Source: Kwoniella bestiolae CBS 10118
Lineage: Eukaryota; Basidiomycota; Tremellomycetes; Tremellales; Cryptococcaceae
Assembly: GCF_000512585.2 (NCBI RefSeq)
Contig: NC_089244.1
Span: 1,798,001 to 1,862,000 of the forward strand
Length of the DNA stretch: 64,000 nt
Direction: 5' to 3'
Below the pieces are notes generated by a model. That model had not been told where the DNA came from. It saw only the letters and a program-made list of their open reading frames with translations, and did no database searches. Position 1 is the stretch's first letter; every line of letters begins with the position of its first letter. Below, piece by piece: positions 25,301 to 37,459 of this stretch. The translations under genes and the position numbers were made by a program.

Positions 25301-26203
25301 GCTCCTAGACGTATGTACTCCAAATAGCACATGTACCAATTCACGTAAAGTTGATGAGTGAGATTGATATATAGATCTTCAGGTCCTGAGCCTACGCTTG
25401 ACACTTACATATGCTGTTGACGAATGTCTCGTCGTGTCTGTGGTATGTACGTATTGGCAAGAGAGATCCGAAATTTCTGGACATGAAGGTCGATGTTACA
25501 TGTGCTGCATAAACGTACGTACGTACATGGGCGATGATTCATGATCAAGATAAGGAACGAGGAGAATCATCCAAGTTGATTTACTGCATATCCACCATTT
25601 CGGGATGTTTGATCTAGATGCAGGCATGGAGATTGGTTGACAACCTCCGTGTGACTTTATATTATTGTCCAGGATCAACTTTGGCTTTCAGGTATCAATA
25701 CATGAACTCCAGTGTAATCGAGAGTTCCGACAAGTAATGGAGTTCTTCGGAATGAGGGAGTGAGGAGTGAGAATCTAGGGCATTTACATCGCGTATGCTG
25801 AGGTGCGCTCGTGAGATCGACTGGTATGCGTTATACGCTCGGCTAACGGAGAAGCACGTTCGCTGATGGTGAGCCCCATATTGATATTGGCTCTCGGAAT
25901 GCAGCAGCCATCGGAATGGGTATGCTCTGCGCTCGGCTGTGGACCTTTCACGACCCAGAATGACGATAGAGCAAGTGACTAATCTCGTGCAATCTGCGAT
26001 CCTAGCGATACTGCCTGATGAAGATATTACATGCCATGGTACTGGTATTTCGAAGGTGGTATAAAAGGTGCTTCACTTCAGATGACTTAATAAGTTCGTA
26101 CAGCGAGATCAAGAACGACCAAAAACATAATATGATTGGTATCTCGGAAGCGAAAAGGATACCATACAAGAGGGAAGATGCAAAGTATAAGTGTAATACC
26201 ACT
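22308..26203. other. 3.9-kb gap without a supported gene
   Basis: The largest gene-free stretch in the window. It lies upstream of the Zn2Cys6 factor and downstream of the CAF1 gene, so it contains a long regulatory or leader region for the former. All open frames are under about 100 codons and have no recognisable content. The stretch just upstream of the factor's ATG (22308-22550) is open in the same frame as the first exon for many codons and is rich in short ATGs. I see TATA-like and GATA-rich patches, a short (ACGT)3 run near 25513 and imperfect CCAGT repeats near 23763-23785, but no transposon, tRNA or satellite. Confidence 0.5.
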
Positions 26204-27939
26204 CTAATACGGCTTTTCGTTCCCTATCAGCCCTGTTGCTGCTATTGGTGGAGAGATTTTACCATGTCGACCTGAGGAGAAACCGTACAGGTAGTTTCTG
26301 AAACGCGAAGTGTGAGTCAGCACGGGCTTACATAATGGTACAGTCGTGAAAAAAGTATGGAGCAGGACTGGTCCACATTGTAGCATTCAAAGACCGGGAT
26401 GATCCGAAAGGCCCAATTGTGTCTGAAGTGGAGTGATTGAGACAAGGAAAGGAAGTGGTTCTCACTTGTAGTAATCGTCGTTCAAGTTATTATCAAAGTA
26501 ATTGGATCTTATCCTGAAGAACACAGCTGCTGTGAGAAGTGAATCTGATCCTGCTTGATGCTGGGGACCAATTCTTGTTACCTGATACATCATATAAGCA
26601 ATAAAGTCAGCTATAGGCTCACACAAGATGACTGGTGTTTACGATCGCCGTTCTGCATGGTAGTTGACGTAGTCTGCCGATAGGTAGGGTTGCAAATCAA
26701 ATGCACTCACGCCCAACGACTCTGCGATCTCCTGCAATCCACCCCTCAGCGTCTTCACAGACCTGACAACATGTTTTATATCGTAGATGCAGGGGAACCA
26801 GAGGAAGAGCAGGTTGAAGAAATCTGTTTCGTTGGCTGGAAGTGGTTCGCACGTGAGGATTTTCAGGAGGTAGCCGAAATCGTATCCCCTATGATCGAAA
26901 GTACGAAGAGTCAGTCAGGCCCTTCGTTGTTCAGATATAAGTAGATCGAAGGAAGGCAGTGTTCCCCGTTTAAGGGGTTGATTATCTGAAACTCGTCCGA
27001 CCTTCACAGTGATCAAAACCCCATATGGGTTCGACTACCTTATTGCAGTGGGGGGTTCCGACCCGTTTTCGGAATGGGGATTCGATGTTGTGATGGAAGG
27101 CAACATGAAGGATTATTTAAAAAGACTCGCAAACTCACGAGTGGAAAGAAACCCATTTGATATTATCGAACAATACCAATCCAGACGTTATCAACAATTC
27201 TCCAAAATACTCTACATCTATCCCTTCCTCCTCGTTCCGCTTGAAGTCGATGCCTGAGTTCTTGAGGAGGTCTATCGAGTCTGGCGCGTACATATCGTCT
27301 CTATGTTTATGAAGATAGTATGAAGTTAGCAAACCCATCTATCTAGCGTGGTCCTACAGCGTTGTAATCCATTCTCGACATGGCAATCTCAGGCCCATCT
27401 ATCGTGATGGCAAATTGCCCGTATAAGGGAGATTGGCCCACTCCTCAGGCTGATTGGTATAGGACGGTACTCACGAAAGGTTGAAAGCAAAGTTGAACTG
27501 CCAAGTAGAAATCTCCGGTGAATTCCCATGTTCGTCACACAACGTTATACCCAGTTGTATTATCTTGAGCATATCGACATTACATCGCATAGTTTGGAAA
27601 TGATAGTCTGATCCAGTCTTGAAGTTCCCTATTGGTCTTGCTACTATCCCTGGGAATTCTGTATCCTATGAGTTGACCGATCGCTTGTCAGCTCTGCCTG
27701 CGTTTGCATATGACACCAGAAGCTGAGCTGACTGTGCTAGAGGACTACGCACCATAGATATGAATGGATACTGATCCACGGCTGCTCGAAGTGCTGCGAA
27801 CTCTGTCTCGAGGTTATCTGCCCATACCTATTCATACGAGCACGATCAGCATGCCCACCCCCTTTCATTGCTAAGATGTTGTGCTTCAACACACCTCGTG
27901 TATCCCCGGATCTCCCCTTGATGGTCTTAATGTTGTCAT
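26204..27939 (-). CDS. POP2: CCR4-NOT deadenylase subunit CAF1/POP2
   Basis: 3'-5' poly(A) exonuclease of the CCR4-NOT complex, acting in cytoplasmic mRNA decay. Seven exons in phase: 27895-27939, 27753-27827, 27475-27665, 27139-27300, 26711-26888, 26466-26581 and 26204-26297 (286 residues, the normal length of metazoan-type CAF1). The catalytic DEDD residues are all present: D41 and E43 in S-M-D-T-E-F-P-G, D161 in S-G-Y-D-F-G-Y-L-L, and D230 in H-Q-A-G-S-D-S-L-L-T. The N-terminal I-H-E-V-W-A-D-N-L-E-x-E-F is the family's NOT1-facing start. There is no Gln-rich N-terminal extension like that of S. cerevisiae Pop2. The intron at 26889-27138 is 250 nt, clearly longer than most introns here. The short first exon (15 residues) is supported by a good start context and frame, but an earlier start is not excluded. 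Confidence 0.94.
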
Positions 27940-28450
27940 ATTGGCTGCGAGACGGTGATGAGCATGTATAAGAATGATAACGGGTGATATAAGCTGAATG
28001 AATGATGATCAAAATGCAGAAGGTGAAGTTAGAAAGACAAAAGATGGAGGTTGGTTGTGTTGGAGAAACCCATGTGCTATGAGCCAAAACAACGTGCAAT
28101 CGGTGTTATTACCGGAATTAGAATACCATTACAACTATATCCTAATAATCATTACCTTTCTCATGTGCGGATGGAATGCTCATTAGGAACAAATTGTATT
28201 CGATTGGGATATACCCTGAATCCCACATTACGAGTCTGAGCAACAGCGTCATCACAACCATTTGTACAACGATAAACACAGCATCCTCCCTTCCCTCTGC
28301 AATTGATATATTCATACTCATATTCATAACCACTGCATCCTATTCCCACTAATCAAGCAGCAACATCGTGAAAACGCCTACTTCCGACAGTCTACCGTTG
28401 GCATTGAAGCACCGTATCAGGATCGGTGAATAGGCTGTGAAGCGCTCAAG
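27940..28450. promoter_or_regulatory. Divergent promoter region, CAF1 / MYO1
   Basis: 511 bp between the start codons of two divergent genes. No coding frame of note. It should hold both promoters and both 5' leaders; I cannot name a factor site. Confidence 0.5.
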
Positions 28451-31400
28451 ATGGTTTGTCCGCTCGTGTCTCACGAATTCTTGATCTCCTCGCTGATACC
28501 TGTTATTCGATCTTAGGCTATCTCAAAGAAAGCAGGGAAGAAAGGAGTCAGTGGACTACTAGGCGGAGGGGGAGGTGCCGCCAAGTCGCAGAAGGTTCAG
28601 AAGGTCAGTTGAGCATTCTAAGCTACGTACTGCGAGTCGAGATGACTGATTATGAGGAATGGTACAGGCCGATTGGAGTGAGGGTTTCAAGAAGAAGAAA
28701 GCAGCCGGTGTACCAGATATGACACTCCTCAGTACGATTACCAATGAAGCGATCAATGATAACCTCAAACAGCGATTCAACAATCAAGAGATCTACGTAA
28801 GCTATCACTCGAGACTTTTGGATGTTGTAAGCTGATAAGAGGTGTTTAGACGTATATCGCACATGTGTTGATCTCTGTCAATCCCTTCCGAGGTATGTTC
28901 TATACCTTCTCCTCCAAATATCCCCCTGATACGCATAGATAGCAGATAGCTGATCGATGGATTCATCGGATATTGTAGATCTCGGAATATACACCACTGA
29001 AATCCTTAACTCCTATCGAGGCAAGAATCGACTAGAGATGACCCCCCACGTATTCGCCATAGCTGAATCAGCGTACTATCGAATGACTACCGAAAAGGAA
29101 AACCAATGTGTGATCATCTCTGGAGAGTCCGGTGCGGGGAAGACAGAGGCAGCCAAGCGGATCATGCAGTATATCGCTGCTGTGTCAGGTGGAGAGGGGT
29201 CAAGTGGTGGGATCGAGAATGTCAAGGAGATGGTGCTGGCGACGAATCCTCTGTTGGAAAGTTTTGGATGTGCGAAGACATTGAGGAATGATAATTCAAG
29301 TAGACATGTGAGTCTACCCGAGTCTGAATTATCCGTCCAATCAACAACAGTGGGAATTGACAATATCAATTCTGGTACGACGTAGGGTAAATATCTAGAA
29401 ATCATGTTCAATGGCCTGGGTCAACCTGTTGGTGCTCAGATTACCAACTATCTATTGGAAAAGGTGAGCTAGCGTTATGATGCCTCGCCGAAACATGCTG
29501 AGCTCATACTGCTTGATGTGTAGAACCGAGTAGTTGGGCAAATAGACGATGAAAGGGATTTCCACATCTTCTACCAGTTCACCAAGGGAGCAAGCGCGGA
29601 GCAGAAGGGTAAGTTGTATATATCCAAATATATAGAGGAGTGTTTTGCTGATCTCGTTATTGCAGAGGCCTTCGGATTACAAGGACCTGAAGCTTACGCC
29701 TATACAAGTAGAAGTGGATGTTTAGATGTCAAGAGTATAAATGATGTGTCGGATTTCCAGGAGACGATCGTACGTGCTATCCAGCTCTCGGTTCGTTCCG
29801 CACATCTTGGATTGAAGCCGACTTTGCTGATTTGATTCAGCGCGCAATGCAAATCATCGGTCTATCATCCGACGAGCAAAACTCCATCTTCCGTGTACTC
29901 GCTACTATCCTCTGGCTAGGAAACGTAGAGTTTGTGGAAGGGGATGACGGGAACGCCGCAATCGCCGATACGGGAGTGACTGATTTTGCTGGTTACTTGA
30001 TGGAGGTCGATCCTCAGCAGCTACAAAAGGTGTTGATGACGAGGATAATGGAGACCCAGCGTGGTGGAAGAAGAGGAAGTGTCTATGAAGTACCGCAGAA
30101 TGTCGCTCAGGCAAGTTCGGGTAGAGATGCCTTGGCTAAAGCTTTGTGAGTCAGCTGGCAATCATGAAGCCTAGCATCGAAGTAGCTGACAATTCAATTG
30201 CGACAGATACAACAACCTCTTTGAATGGATTGTCAGTCGAGTCAATGTCTCGATGAAGCCTCATCAGAATCCTGATTATGTGATTGGTGTTTTGGATATC
30301 TAGTAAGCTATTTGATACACCAATACTTCAGCTTGCTGACTTTTCTCCATCATAGTGGTTTCGAGATCTTCCAAGTAAGCTTCGAAAATTTTGGTCTAAC
30401 GGAAAAGTCAGCAGCTGATACGTGATCGCAGGACAACAGCTTTGAACAGCTCTGTATCAACTATGTCAATGAGAAGTTACAACAGATCTTCATTGAACTC
30501 ACGCTCAAAGCTGAACAGGAAGAATACGTCAGAGAACAAATCAAGTGGACCCCCATCAAATGTAAGCTATCAGGCCGGTTCTGGCTAAGAACGAACAACA
30601 GCTGACAGACGTCCCACTCAGTCTTCGACAACGCTGTGGTGTGTTCGCTGATCGAGGACAAACGACCTGCCGGTATCTTCGCTACTCTGAACGATGCTAC
30701 CGCGACTGCCCACGCCGATCCATCAGCAGCGGACAACTCCTTCATCCAACGTTCAAACATGCTAGCCTCCAACCCTAACTTCGAAGCAAGAGGGAACAAA
30801 TTCTTGATCAAACACTATGCGGGTGATGTGCTTTACAATGTAGCTGGAATGACAGACAAGAACAAGGATACCTTGATCAAGGATATCTTGGATCTTATCG
30901 AAGGTTCAAAGGACACTTTCTTGCATACTCTGTTCCCAGAGAAGGTCGACCACTCCAACAAGAAGCGACCACCTACTGCGGGCGATAAGATCAAAGCTTC
31001 GGCTAATGCCTTGGTGGAAAACCTTATGAGGTCAGTCCGTCTGAATTTTTATGTGTCTTCCTATTGTACTGTGGAGCTGATATGATCGTTTTCTGATAGG
31101 TGTCAACCACATTACATCCGAACCATCAAGCCCAATCAGCATAGGTCGCCTACAGAGTATGATGATAAAGCCATCCTGCATCAGATCAAATATCTAGGTT
31201 TACAAGAAAACATCAGAGTTCGAAGAGCAGGTTTTGCTTATCGAGCTGAATTTTCGAAGATGATACAGCGGTTAGTTGGCATCCCGGAGATATCCCACCG
31301 ACTCTCTAACTGACGATCTGGTTGACCGCAGATTCTACTTGCTCTCTCCCGCTACTTCGTACGCTGGTGACTATATTTGGGACGGAGATGATCGATCGGG

Positions 31401-33758
31401 TTGTGAGAGGATCTTGATGGATGCTAAGATCTCGAAAGATGAGTGGCAGATGGGTGTCACCAAGGCTTTCATCAAAAATCCTGAGACTGTAAGTTGCGGA
31501 TCACTTGCTCCCTCCTCTATCTCCAAGAGGTCGAAGCGACTGACAATCTCATCACTCCCTAGTTGTTCTACCTCGAAGGCGAACGAGACCGATACTGGCA
31601 CACCATGGCTTCCCGAATCCAGAGGGCTTGGCGAGCATACGTGCGAAGAAAGGTAGAAGCCGCTATCAAAATTCAACGATTCTGGAGGAACCAGAAGGAG
31701 TCGCTCGTGTATGCTAGAAAGAGGGATTACGGACATGAGGTCTTGGCTGGAAGAAAGGAGAGGCGAAGATTTAGTTTGTTGGGTATGAGGAAGTTCATGG
31801 GCGATTATCTCGATGTGGGAGGGACTAGTCCACAGGGTGAGATGTTGAGGAATGCCGCTCAAATTGGTCGTAAGTGTTCTTCCAATGCTCCGCTATGGGA
31901 AGTATCGACTGCTAGAGATTGGCAGAACGTTGACGTCTATATTTGTGTACCATAGCCGCGGAAACTGTACATTTCAGTTCAAGAGCAGAATTGCTGGTAT
32001 CCAAACTTGGTAGATCTAGTAAACTTAGTCCTAGGTTCTTGATCATTGTAAGTGAAGGCTCTGATGTGTTCCGAAGATGAGCTGATCAGGACGTATGGTA
32101 GACGGATAAAGCGGTATACTTTGTTGTTTCTGCTGCTAAGGATGGCCGCGTGACTACGAGTTTGGAGAGGAAGATTCCCCTTGTTACTATAAAGACCATC
32201 TCTATGACCAATCTCAGGGACGACTTTGTGGTAAGTCTTGAGTTTTCGTCCTAATAATGTGACCGAACACTAATTGACCCGGTAATCCTTTAGGCACTCA
32301 ATCTACCGCCATGTGAGGAAGGTGATCCGATCTTTACTTGCGCTTTCAAGACGGAAATGATGTGTGTCATCCTGACTCTCACGGGAGGTAATATGAATGT
32401 CAGCATTGGTCCAACGTGAGTATTATTCACGGATCCAACTTCGTCTTCTGTGCTGAATCGATGTATGAGCAGTATCGAATACCTTAAAAAGAAGGATAAG
32501 AAGGCTCAGATAGTCGCGAAGAAGGATGAGGCAGTCAGAGGAGAAGCTGTCTATAAGAGTCATACGATCGCTGTCGGATCTGGAGAAGCAGCTTCGAGTG
32601 GTGAGTATCAGCTGATTACCGTCCGCAGTGGATCGAACTGACCCTCGGAGTAGTGTCGAACCCCATGCCTCCGAGAAAGCCTAAAGCCAAAAAGGCTGCT
32701 AAGGCTGCGCCGTCTGTAAGTAGTTTCTATAGTAACATCGTCGAACCAGTCTAACGTTCAATTGCAGAGCCGACCCACAAATCGACCAACAGCAAAGACA
32801 TTACCAGGAGCTACTAAACCTTCCGCACCCGCTGCTATGGCTTCTATGCCCTCTGCACCTACTGCGACGAGAGCCACTCCAGCTGCGGTCAAACCTTCCG
32901 TTGCGACCGGTGCAGCCCGCGCGCCACCCTCGATACCTGGCCGAGGTGCTCCTCCACCCCCTCCACCGCCACCTGTTGCGCCTGCTAAAGAGATGTATAA
33001 GGCTTTGTACGCTTTCGCTGGTCAGCCCGGTGAGATCAGCTTGGTGAAGGGTGAGGAGGTTGAGGTGAAGGAGAAGGATGATAATGGTGAGTAAAATAGC
33101 TCCTGCGATGTTCCATTTATGGTAGATACTTGACCAGGATATGGATCAGTGAGCTGAGCTGACTTGGCATCTTACAGGATGGTGGATGGTAGTCAAGAAC
33201 GGTCAGGAAGGATGGGCACCATCGAATTAGTGTGTACTAACTCTCCTTTCCAATAGACCCGGTGATCTTCACTGACTAGATTGTACATTTGTCTTAGTCT
33301 CAAACTAATTGAATCGGCTCCTCCACCTCCACCACCCCCTCCTCCAGCTGCCAGACGTGCGCCGCCAGCAGCCCCCGCGCTGAACGGTTCAGCCTCGTCC
33401 ACTCCTCCGACCTCCCGACCATCCTCTACGATAGGTAACAAGCCAGCCCTGGCACCAGCTATAAAGCCTAAACCGGCGATTCCTGCCAAACCCTCCGTGG
33501 GCGCTAAACCGGCAGGTCTGGGTGGTAAACCCCCCGTACCTTCCGCTCCGAAGATCCAACCCAGCGGAGCAGGGAAGAAACCTGGTCAGGTGGCTCAACC
33601 GCAGGCTCAGGGTGGTCAGTTGGATTTGGCTGCTGTGTGAGTGTTGTTGCTGTATCATCTCACATAGAGCCCGGTCTGAGACTTGGATGATATTTTGCTG
33701 ATATGTGGTCTGTATTGGTAGTTTCGCAAAGAGAGCTCAGCAGGCTCGAGGGGAGTGA
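28451..33758 (+). CDS. MYO1: Class I myosin (MYO1; Myo3/Myo5 type)
   Basis: Actin motor of cortical actin patches and endocytosis. Twenty-five exons keep phase, giving 1243 residues; the first coding exon is only the ATG (28451-28453) and the second starts at 28517. Others are 28668-28796, 28850-28892, 28979-29307, 29386-29463, 29524-29608, 29666-29769, 29841-30145, 30207-30302, 30356-30374, 30432-30561, 30622-31030, 31100-31270, 31332-31488, 31563-31869, 31956-32047, 32102-32230, 32294-32415, 32473-32600, 32654-32715, 32768-33086, 33178-33229, 33298-33636 and 33722-33758. Motor motifs: P-loop G-E-S-G-A-G-K-T (near 137), switch I N-D-N-S-S-R-H, switch II D-I-Y-G-F-E, and a TEDS-site Ser in R-R-G-S-V-Y. 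Two IQ motifs, a TH1 membrane domain, a Pro/Ala-rich TH2 and an SH3 (A-L-Y-A-F ... W-W-M-V ... P-S-N-Y) follow. After a second Pro-rich stretch the protein ends in [17 protein letters not shown] see no acidic Arp2/3-binding tail. Confidence 0.95.
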
Positions 33759-34955
33759 TTGAATTAGTGAAAGATTGAATGTATTTTGAATGGAAAGATA
33801 ACATGAAGTAGATATTGTAGAGTTGATTAGGGTACAGGTCTATGGAAGTTTGGCAAATTGAGTATTTGTAACGTAACATAACGGATCAGACACAATTCAG
33901 ATCTGGTTCAGTTGATATAGATATAGGTATACCTCGGATGCATTTTCTAGCGACGATACTGTGCGAGTACCGCCTTGCTATAGGGTTGTATTATGGGATG
34001 TGGTAAGAATGCGCCAAAGCCACTTTACCAAATTGCGGGAGATGTGGTTTATCAATCGGACAGATTCCGTTGAGAGCATGAATGAATTGTATGTCTCACG
34101 ACTTTCCGTTAGACATGCTACTCGTTTTGCCGCTCGCTCATCAACTCAGAACGAACTGTGGGAATAAATCACATACTACTGATTGATGTTCTCACCCTAT
34201 GCGCGTGTTGGAGTCACCTCCACGTCGGACTCCGACTCCGAGCCAAGGTCCGAGGGTGCATAGTGGAGCAGGGAGTGAGGGATGAAGGGGTACTAGCAGT
34301 GGTTGGGAATGTCACTCCGAGGTATCGGATGCAGTGCAAGGCAGGGTGTCGTCTCGAGATGACGTATTGATGACGATTATTCTGTGGTTGTGCCTGATTG
34401 ACAAGGATACAGTTATGATGTGTTTGAATTAAAGTGTGGCTGTGAATGGGAAACACACTACTGTGCTTGACTTTTGCGTTAGAGTTGTCTTTGCTTGGCT
34501 CGGCTTAGGGTTTATCACAGTGAGACTGCTCGTGGTAATGGAGAATGCAAGAACTGCGGAAAGGAGAGGAAGTGCCGAGAATAGACAGACAATCCTTGCG
34601 TGTAGGGTATCAGGTGATTCAATTGTTCTGTCTGTCTTTGTTTGTCTTTGTATTTGGTAGAAAGGCTGTCACCTGACTACGGGTACGTTACAAAATTATA
34701 TCATCATCAGGGGAGATTATGTCATTGATAAACACTATCATGACATGGCTTGTTGCATTGGTATATATATGAAAGGAAGATACGAATACTCCTTCCCTTT
34801 GTCTAAGATTCGTACTACGTTCGAACATTTATCATATATCAGTCCCTCGGACCACAACAGAGCCTCTCTTCATTCAACTATCATCCCTTGCTCTCACTCG
34901 AATATAATCATATCTCCCATCACTGCTCCAAGTCATATCATAAATCAACACCAAC
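33759..34955. other. 1.2-kb intergenic region, MYO1 3' end to the first paralogue
   Basis: Between two plus-strand genes. Holds the MYO1 3' end and the upstream region of the next gene. No supported gene; open frames are under 80 codons. The stretch before 34956 (about 34840-34950) is C/T/A-rich with many TCAT and CATC steps, like the leaders of other genes here. Confidence 0.45.
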
Positions 34956-35531
34956 ATGAACACCTACACTCCTGATACCGCTTCTTCGTGAGTGACCTCT
35001 TCCCGTCCAAGCTTGTTGTACACATGTTCCGAGCTGATAGACTTGTTCCATTTTTAGCTACGGGACCCCTTCTCCCTCATCTTCGTATAGAAGGTTCTCT
35101 GACGAATCACCGTCGTGAGTGCGCACTCTTAGGCTCTTGTTACCACCCACCCAGCAACGTTGCTTGTGCCCAAAGCGCTGACTCATCCTCGCCGCAGACC
35201 CCTGCCTCAATACGCATTATCATCCGATTTGTGCCACCTGGTAGAAGAACCAGGAATGAACGTTGTGATAGCTCGTAAAGTCGCGAAACTGGTAAGTGGC
35301 CTCTATTCATTCAACTTCCTCAATTATAGACGCTTTGGAGTCTCGTTGGGTATCGAATGTATGCTGACTCATCACGGCCAAATGATATAGCAAGACTCCC
35401 TACCCAACCTCTCACCTGAGAACCTCCGCCAAGCTAAGGCAGATATGATGTACCTCCTCACGATACTTGATGGGGAAGGCGGAGAGGTCGCTCAATGTAA
35501 AGCTGGGGCGGTGTTCAGTGCGCCTGTATAG
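34956..35531 (+). CDS. Small unknown protein, first of two tandem paralogues (107 aa)
   Basis: Four exons, 34956-34987, 35058-35114, 35198-35291 and 35391-35531, join in phase to 107 residues. The short N-terminus is Ser/Thr/Pro-rich. The conserved part is helical: L-S-S-D-L-C-H-L-V-E-E-P-G-M-N-V-V-I-A-R-K-V-A-K-L, then L-S-P-E-N-L-R-Q-A-K-A-D-M-M-Y-L-L-T-I-L-D-G-E-G and A-Q-C-K-A-G. This closely matches the gene at 36086-36946, with the last intron at the same position and phase and a last exon of the same length (141 nt). I know no function; the helices look like a small interaction domain. The start lies in the context ACACCAACATG, the same as its paralogue. Confidence 0.72.
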
Positions 35532-36085
35532 CTGCATGTATAGGGAGATTCGGAGTTGTTGGTTATGTACTGTATGTTATAGTTTTCTTGTACTAAGTTA
35601 CTTTAGTTTGATACACGATTGATATAGTTTAACGACATGATATGAGTATGATATTATCCACAAGTGTGGTCTAATTGAGTCTGAGTGTACTCTAAAATTG
35701 ACTCACTGACCCTCTAATCGTACTGATGAGGAGTGTTTGATACCCTCCTTTGATACACACAAGTCGAGCTATCACTCACAGACGTCATACTCCCTTCCTT
35801 TGCCCAACTCAAACTCTAAACTTTTGATGCTAGAACCGTTGTTCACTATCTATCTTCCTCTTTCCTCTCTCCTTACTATCTATCCATTCACGAATCATCA
35901 TACCCAAAGACTAGATCATCGCTCTTTTCATTCAACCGAGGTCATCGTCATTCTTACTCACCAACCCAACAGCGTAGATACCGGAGTAGAAGACACAAAA
36001 AGGTGAGTCAGCCCACACCGACATTCTGAACACCTCCTTAGCCCGAAAGAGAAAAACAAATCATCGTCAGTATACTAACACCAAC
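35532..36085. promoter_or_regulatory. Region between the two small paralogues, with a probable leader intron
   Basis: 554 bp. The second half (about 35790-35990) is strongly C/T/A-rich. A donor-like AAG/GTGAGT at 36003 and acceptor TCAG ending at 36070 bracket a 68-nt probable 5'-leader intron, 15 nt before the next ATG. I see no coding frame worth calling. Confidence 0.5.
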
Positions 36086-36946
36086 ATGGGATTCGACCTA
36101 GAAAGAGAAGATACCTTGTTCACACACATAACTCCCAGACCCGACGAAATGCCGAATAGCCATCAAAACTCTTTCAACGGTTCTTACCCTTCTCAGATAG
36201 AGGATCAGACGAGGTTACGAGAGCTGGATGAGGCGGATCAAGCGATGCAGAAGAGCAAGATTAATGAGAATGGGACAGCCAATGGGGAGAACAAGGATAC
36301 GCATATTCTGGCGTGAGTAATCTCATTCCTGCTTGATGGATTTCTCAGCGAGCCAATTGAGATACTGAAAGTGATGCTATGAATCACAGCGGCACATTCG
36401 ACTTTTCATTGCCCAACGCTCATGTTCAAGGTACTGCACCACCGTGAGTGGACAGACAGTCTTCCCCCATACCTCATGGGAACGATCGTCTCGTCCACGT
36501 CCACCGGGACATTGCTTTCGTTGTCGGATCACACCGATCATGCTTAAAAAAGCTGAGATTTCGTCTCCTCTTACAGCCTCACAGCCAGACCATATCAACT
36601 TTCCAAGGGATACTCGCACTTGGTCGAATCGCCCGAGAAGTACAGAGAAGTAATTGCGGAGAAGTTGGGTAATCTGGTGAGTACTTCTCTTCTCACATCC
36701 CAAACACGCAAAGATGGCCAATCATCCGATGCACCCCCGGTCAATGCCTGTATCTCGTTTTCACTCGGTACCTGTGCCAAGTACAAAGCTGATATTCGTT
36801 ATAAGCAATCCACCTTGTCGCAGCTCGGTTCAGACGATCTCAGACAAGCCAAAGCTGATATAGTCTACCTCAAGTCGATTCTGGATGATGAAGGGGTGGA
36901 TATCGCTCAGATCAAGGCGGGGGCAAATTGGGCTAGTCGAGAGTAG
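36086..36946 (+). CDS. Unknown protein, second of two tandem paralogues (173 aa)
   Basis: Exons 36086-36312, 36390-36443, 36577-36676 and 36806-36946 join in phase to 173 residues. It has an extra ~65-residue polar N-terminus (Asn, Asp, Glu, Gln rich) absent from its neighbour. The conserved core is L-S-K-G-Y-S-H-L-V-E-S-P-E-K-Y-R-E-V-I-A-E-K-L, then G-S-D-D-L-R-Q-A-K-A-D-I-V-Y-L-K-S-I-L-D-D-E-G and A-Q-I-K-A-G. The last three exons match the paralogue in order and phase; the last exon is 141 nt in both. The acceptor for exon 4 is AAG, weaker than usual, but it is the one that gives the conserved core. No signal or membrane segment; function unknown. Confidence 0.72.
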
Positions 36947-37459
36947 GAGATGGACAATGGAGAGATGGAAAGTGAACGAGTGATAGCCGTGTCGAGGTTT
37001 TCAAGGTTGACTGTTATGATTATGATTGAAATTACGACAAGACTGTTAATGATTCGACGAGGATTATGAGTGTACTTTGAAGAAATGAGATGACGATAAG
37101 TTGGAGATGGTTTATACTGTTTCATGCATAGTTGTGTATACCTAAGTTTTCGCGGGAGTACAAGGTATTTTGCATTTTGACGAATGAGGATACCTATCAA
37201 GACGGGAAGAAGTAAAATCAGCTTCAACTTATTTCCTACTTCATCAAGTCAAGATGAGATGATTGTCAAAGGTTCCATAGATTGACGATAGGTATATTAA
37301 ATATCTTGACCCCATTCCCATTCTCTTTCCCATTCCAACAAAGTACACCCCATAAAACATAGAAACAACTCTCGTTCGCAGGATAAGAGAACCCCCCCCC
37401 CCCCCCCCCGAAACAACAACACTGTAGCTATACAAGCCACAATCTCCAACCCAACTCAC
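36947..37459. other. Convergent intergenic region with a C18 tract
   Basis: 513 bp between convergent stops. It contains an uninterrupted run of 18 C on the plus strand at 37392-37409, 51 bp from the mL40 stop. Nothing else stands out. Confidence 0.6.
37392..37409 (+). repeat. Poly(C) tract, 18 nt
   Basis: A single uninterrupted run of 18 C flanked by A and G. On the minus strand it is a G18 run that would lie in the 3' untranslated part of the mL40 transcript if that transcript extends at least 70 nt past the stop. Run length in an assembly of this kind can be unreliable. Confidence 0.9.

Noticed and set aside
27009..27257. Plus-strand open frame of 82 codons.
   Set aside because: It is antisense to a CAF1 exon and intron; the minus-strand exon is clearly the coding one.
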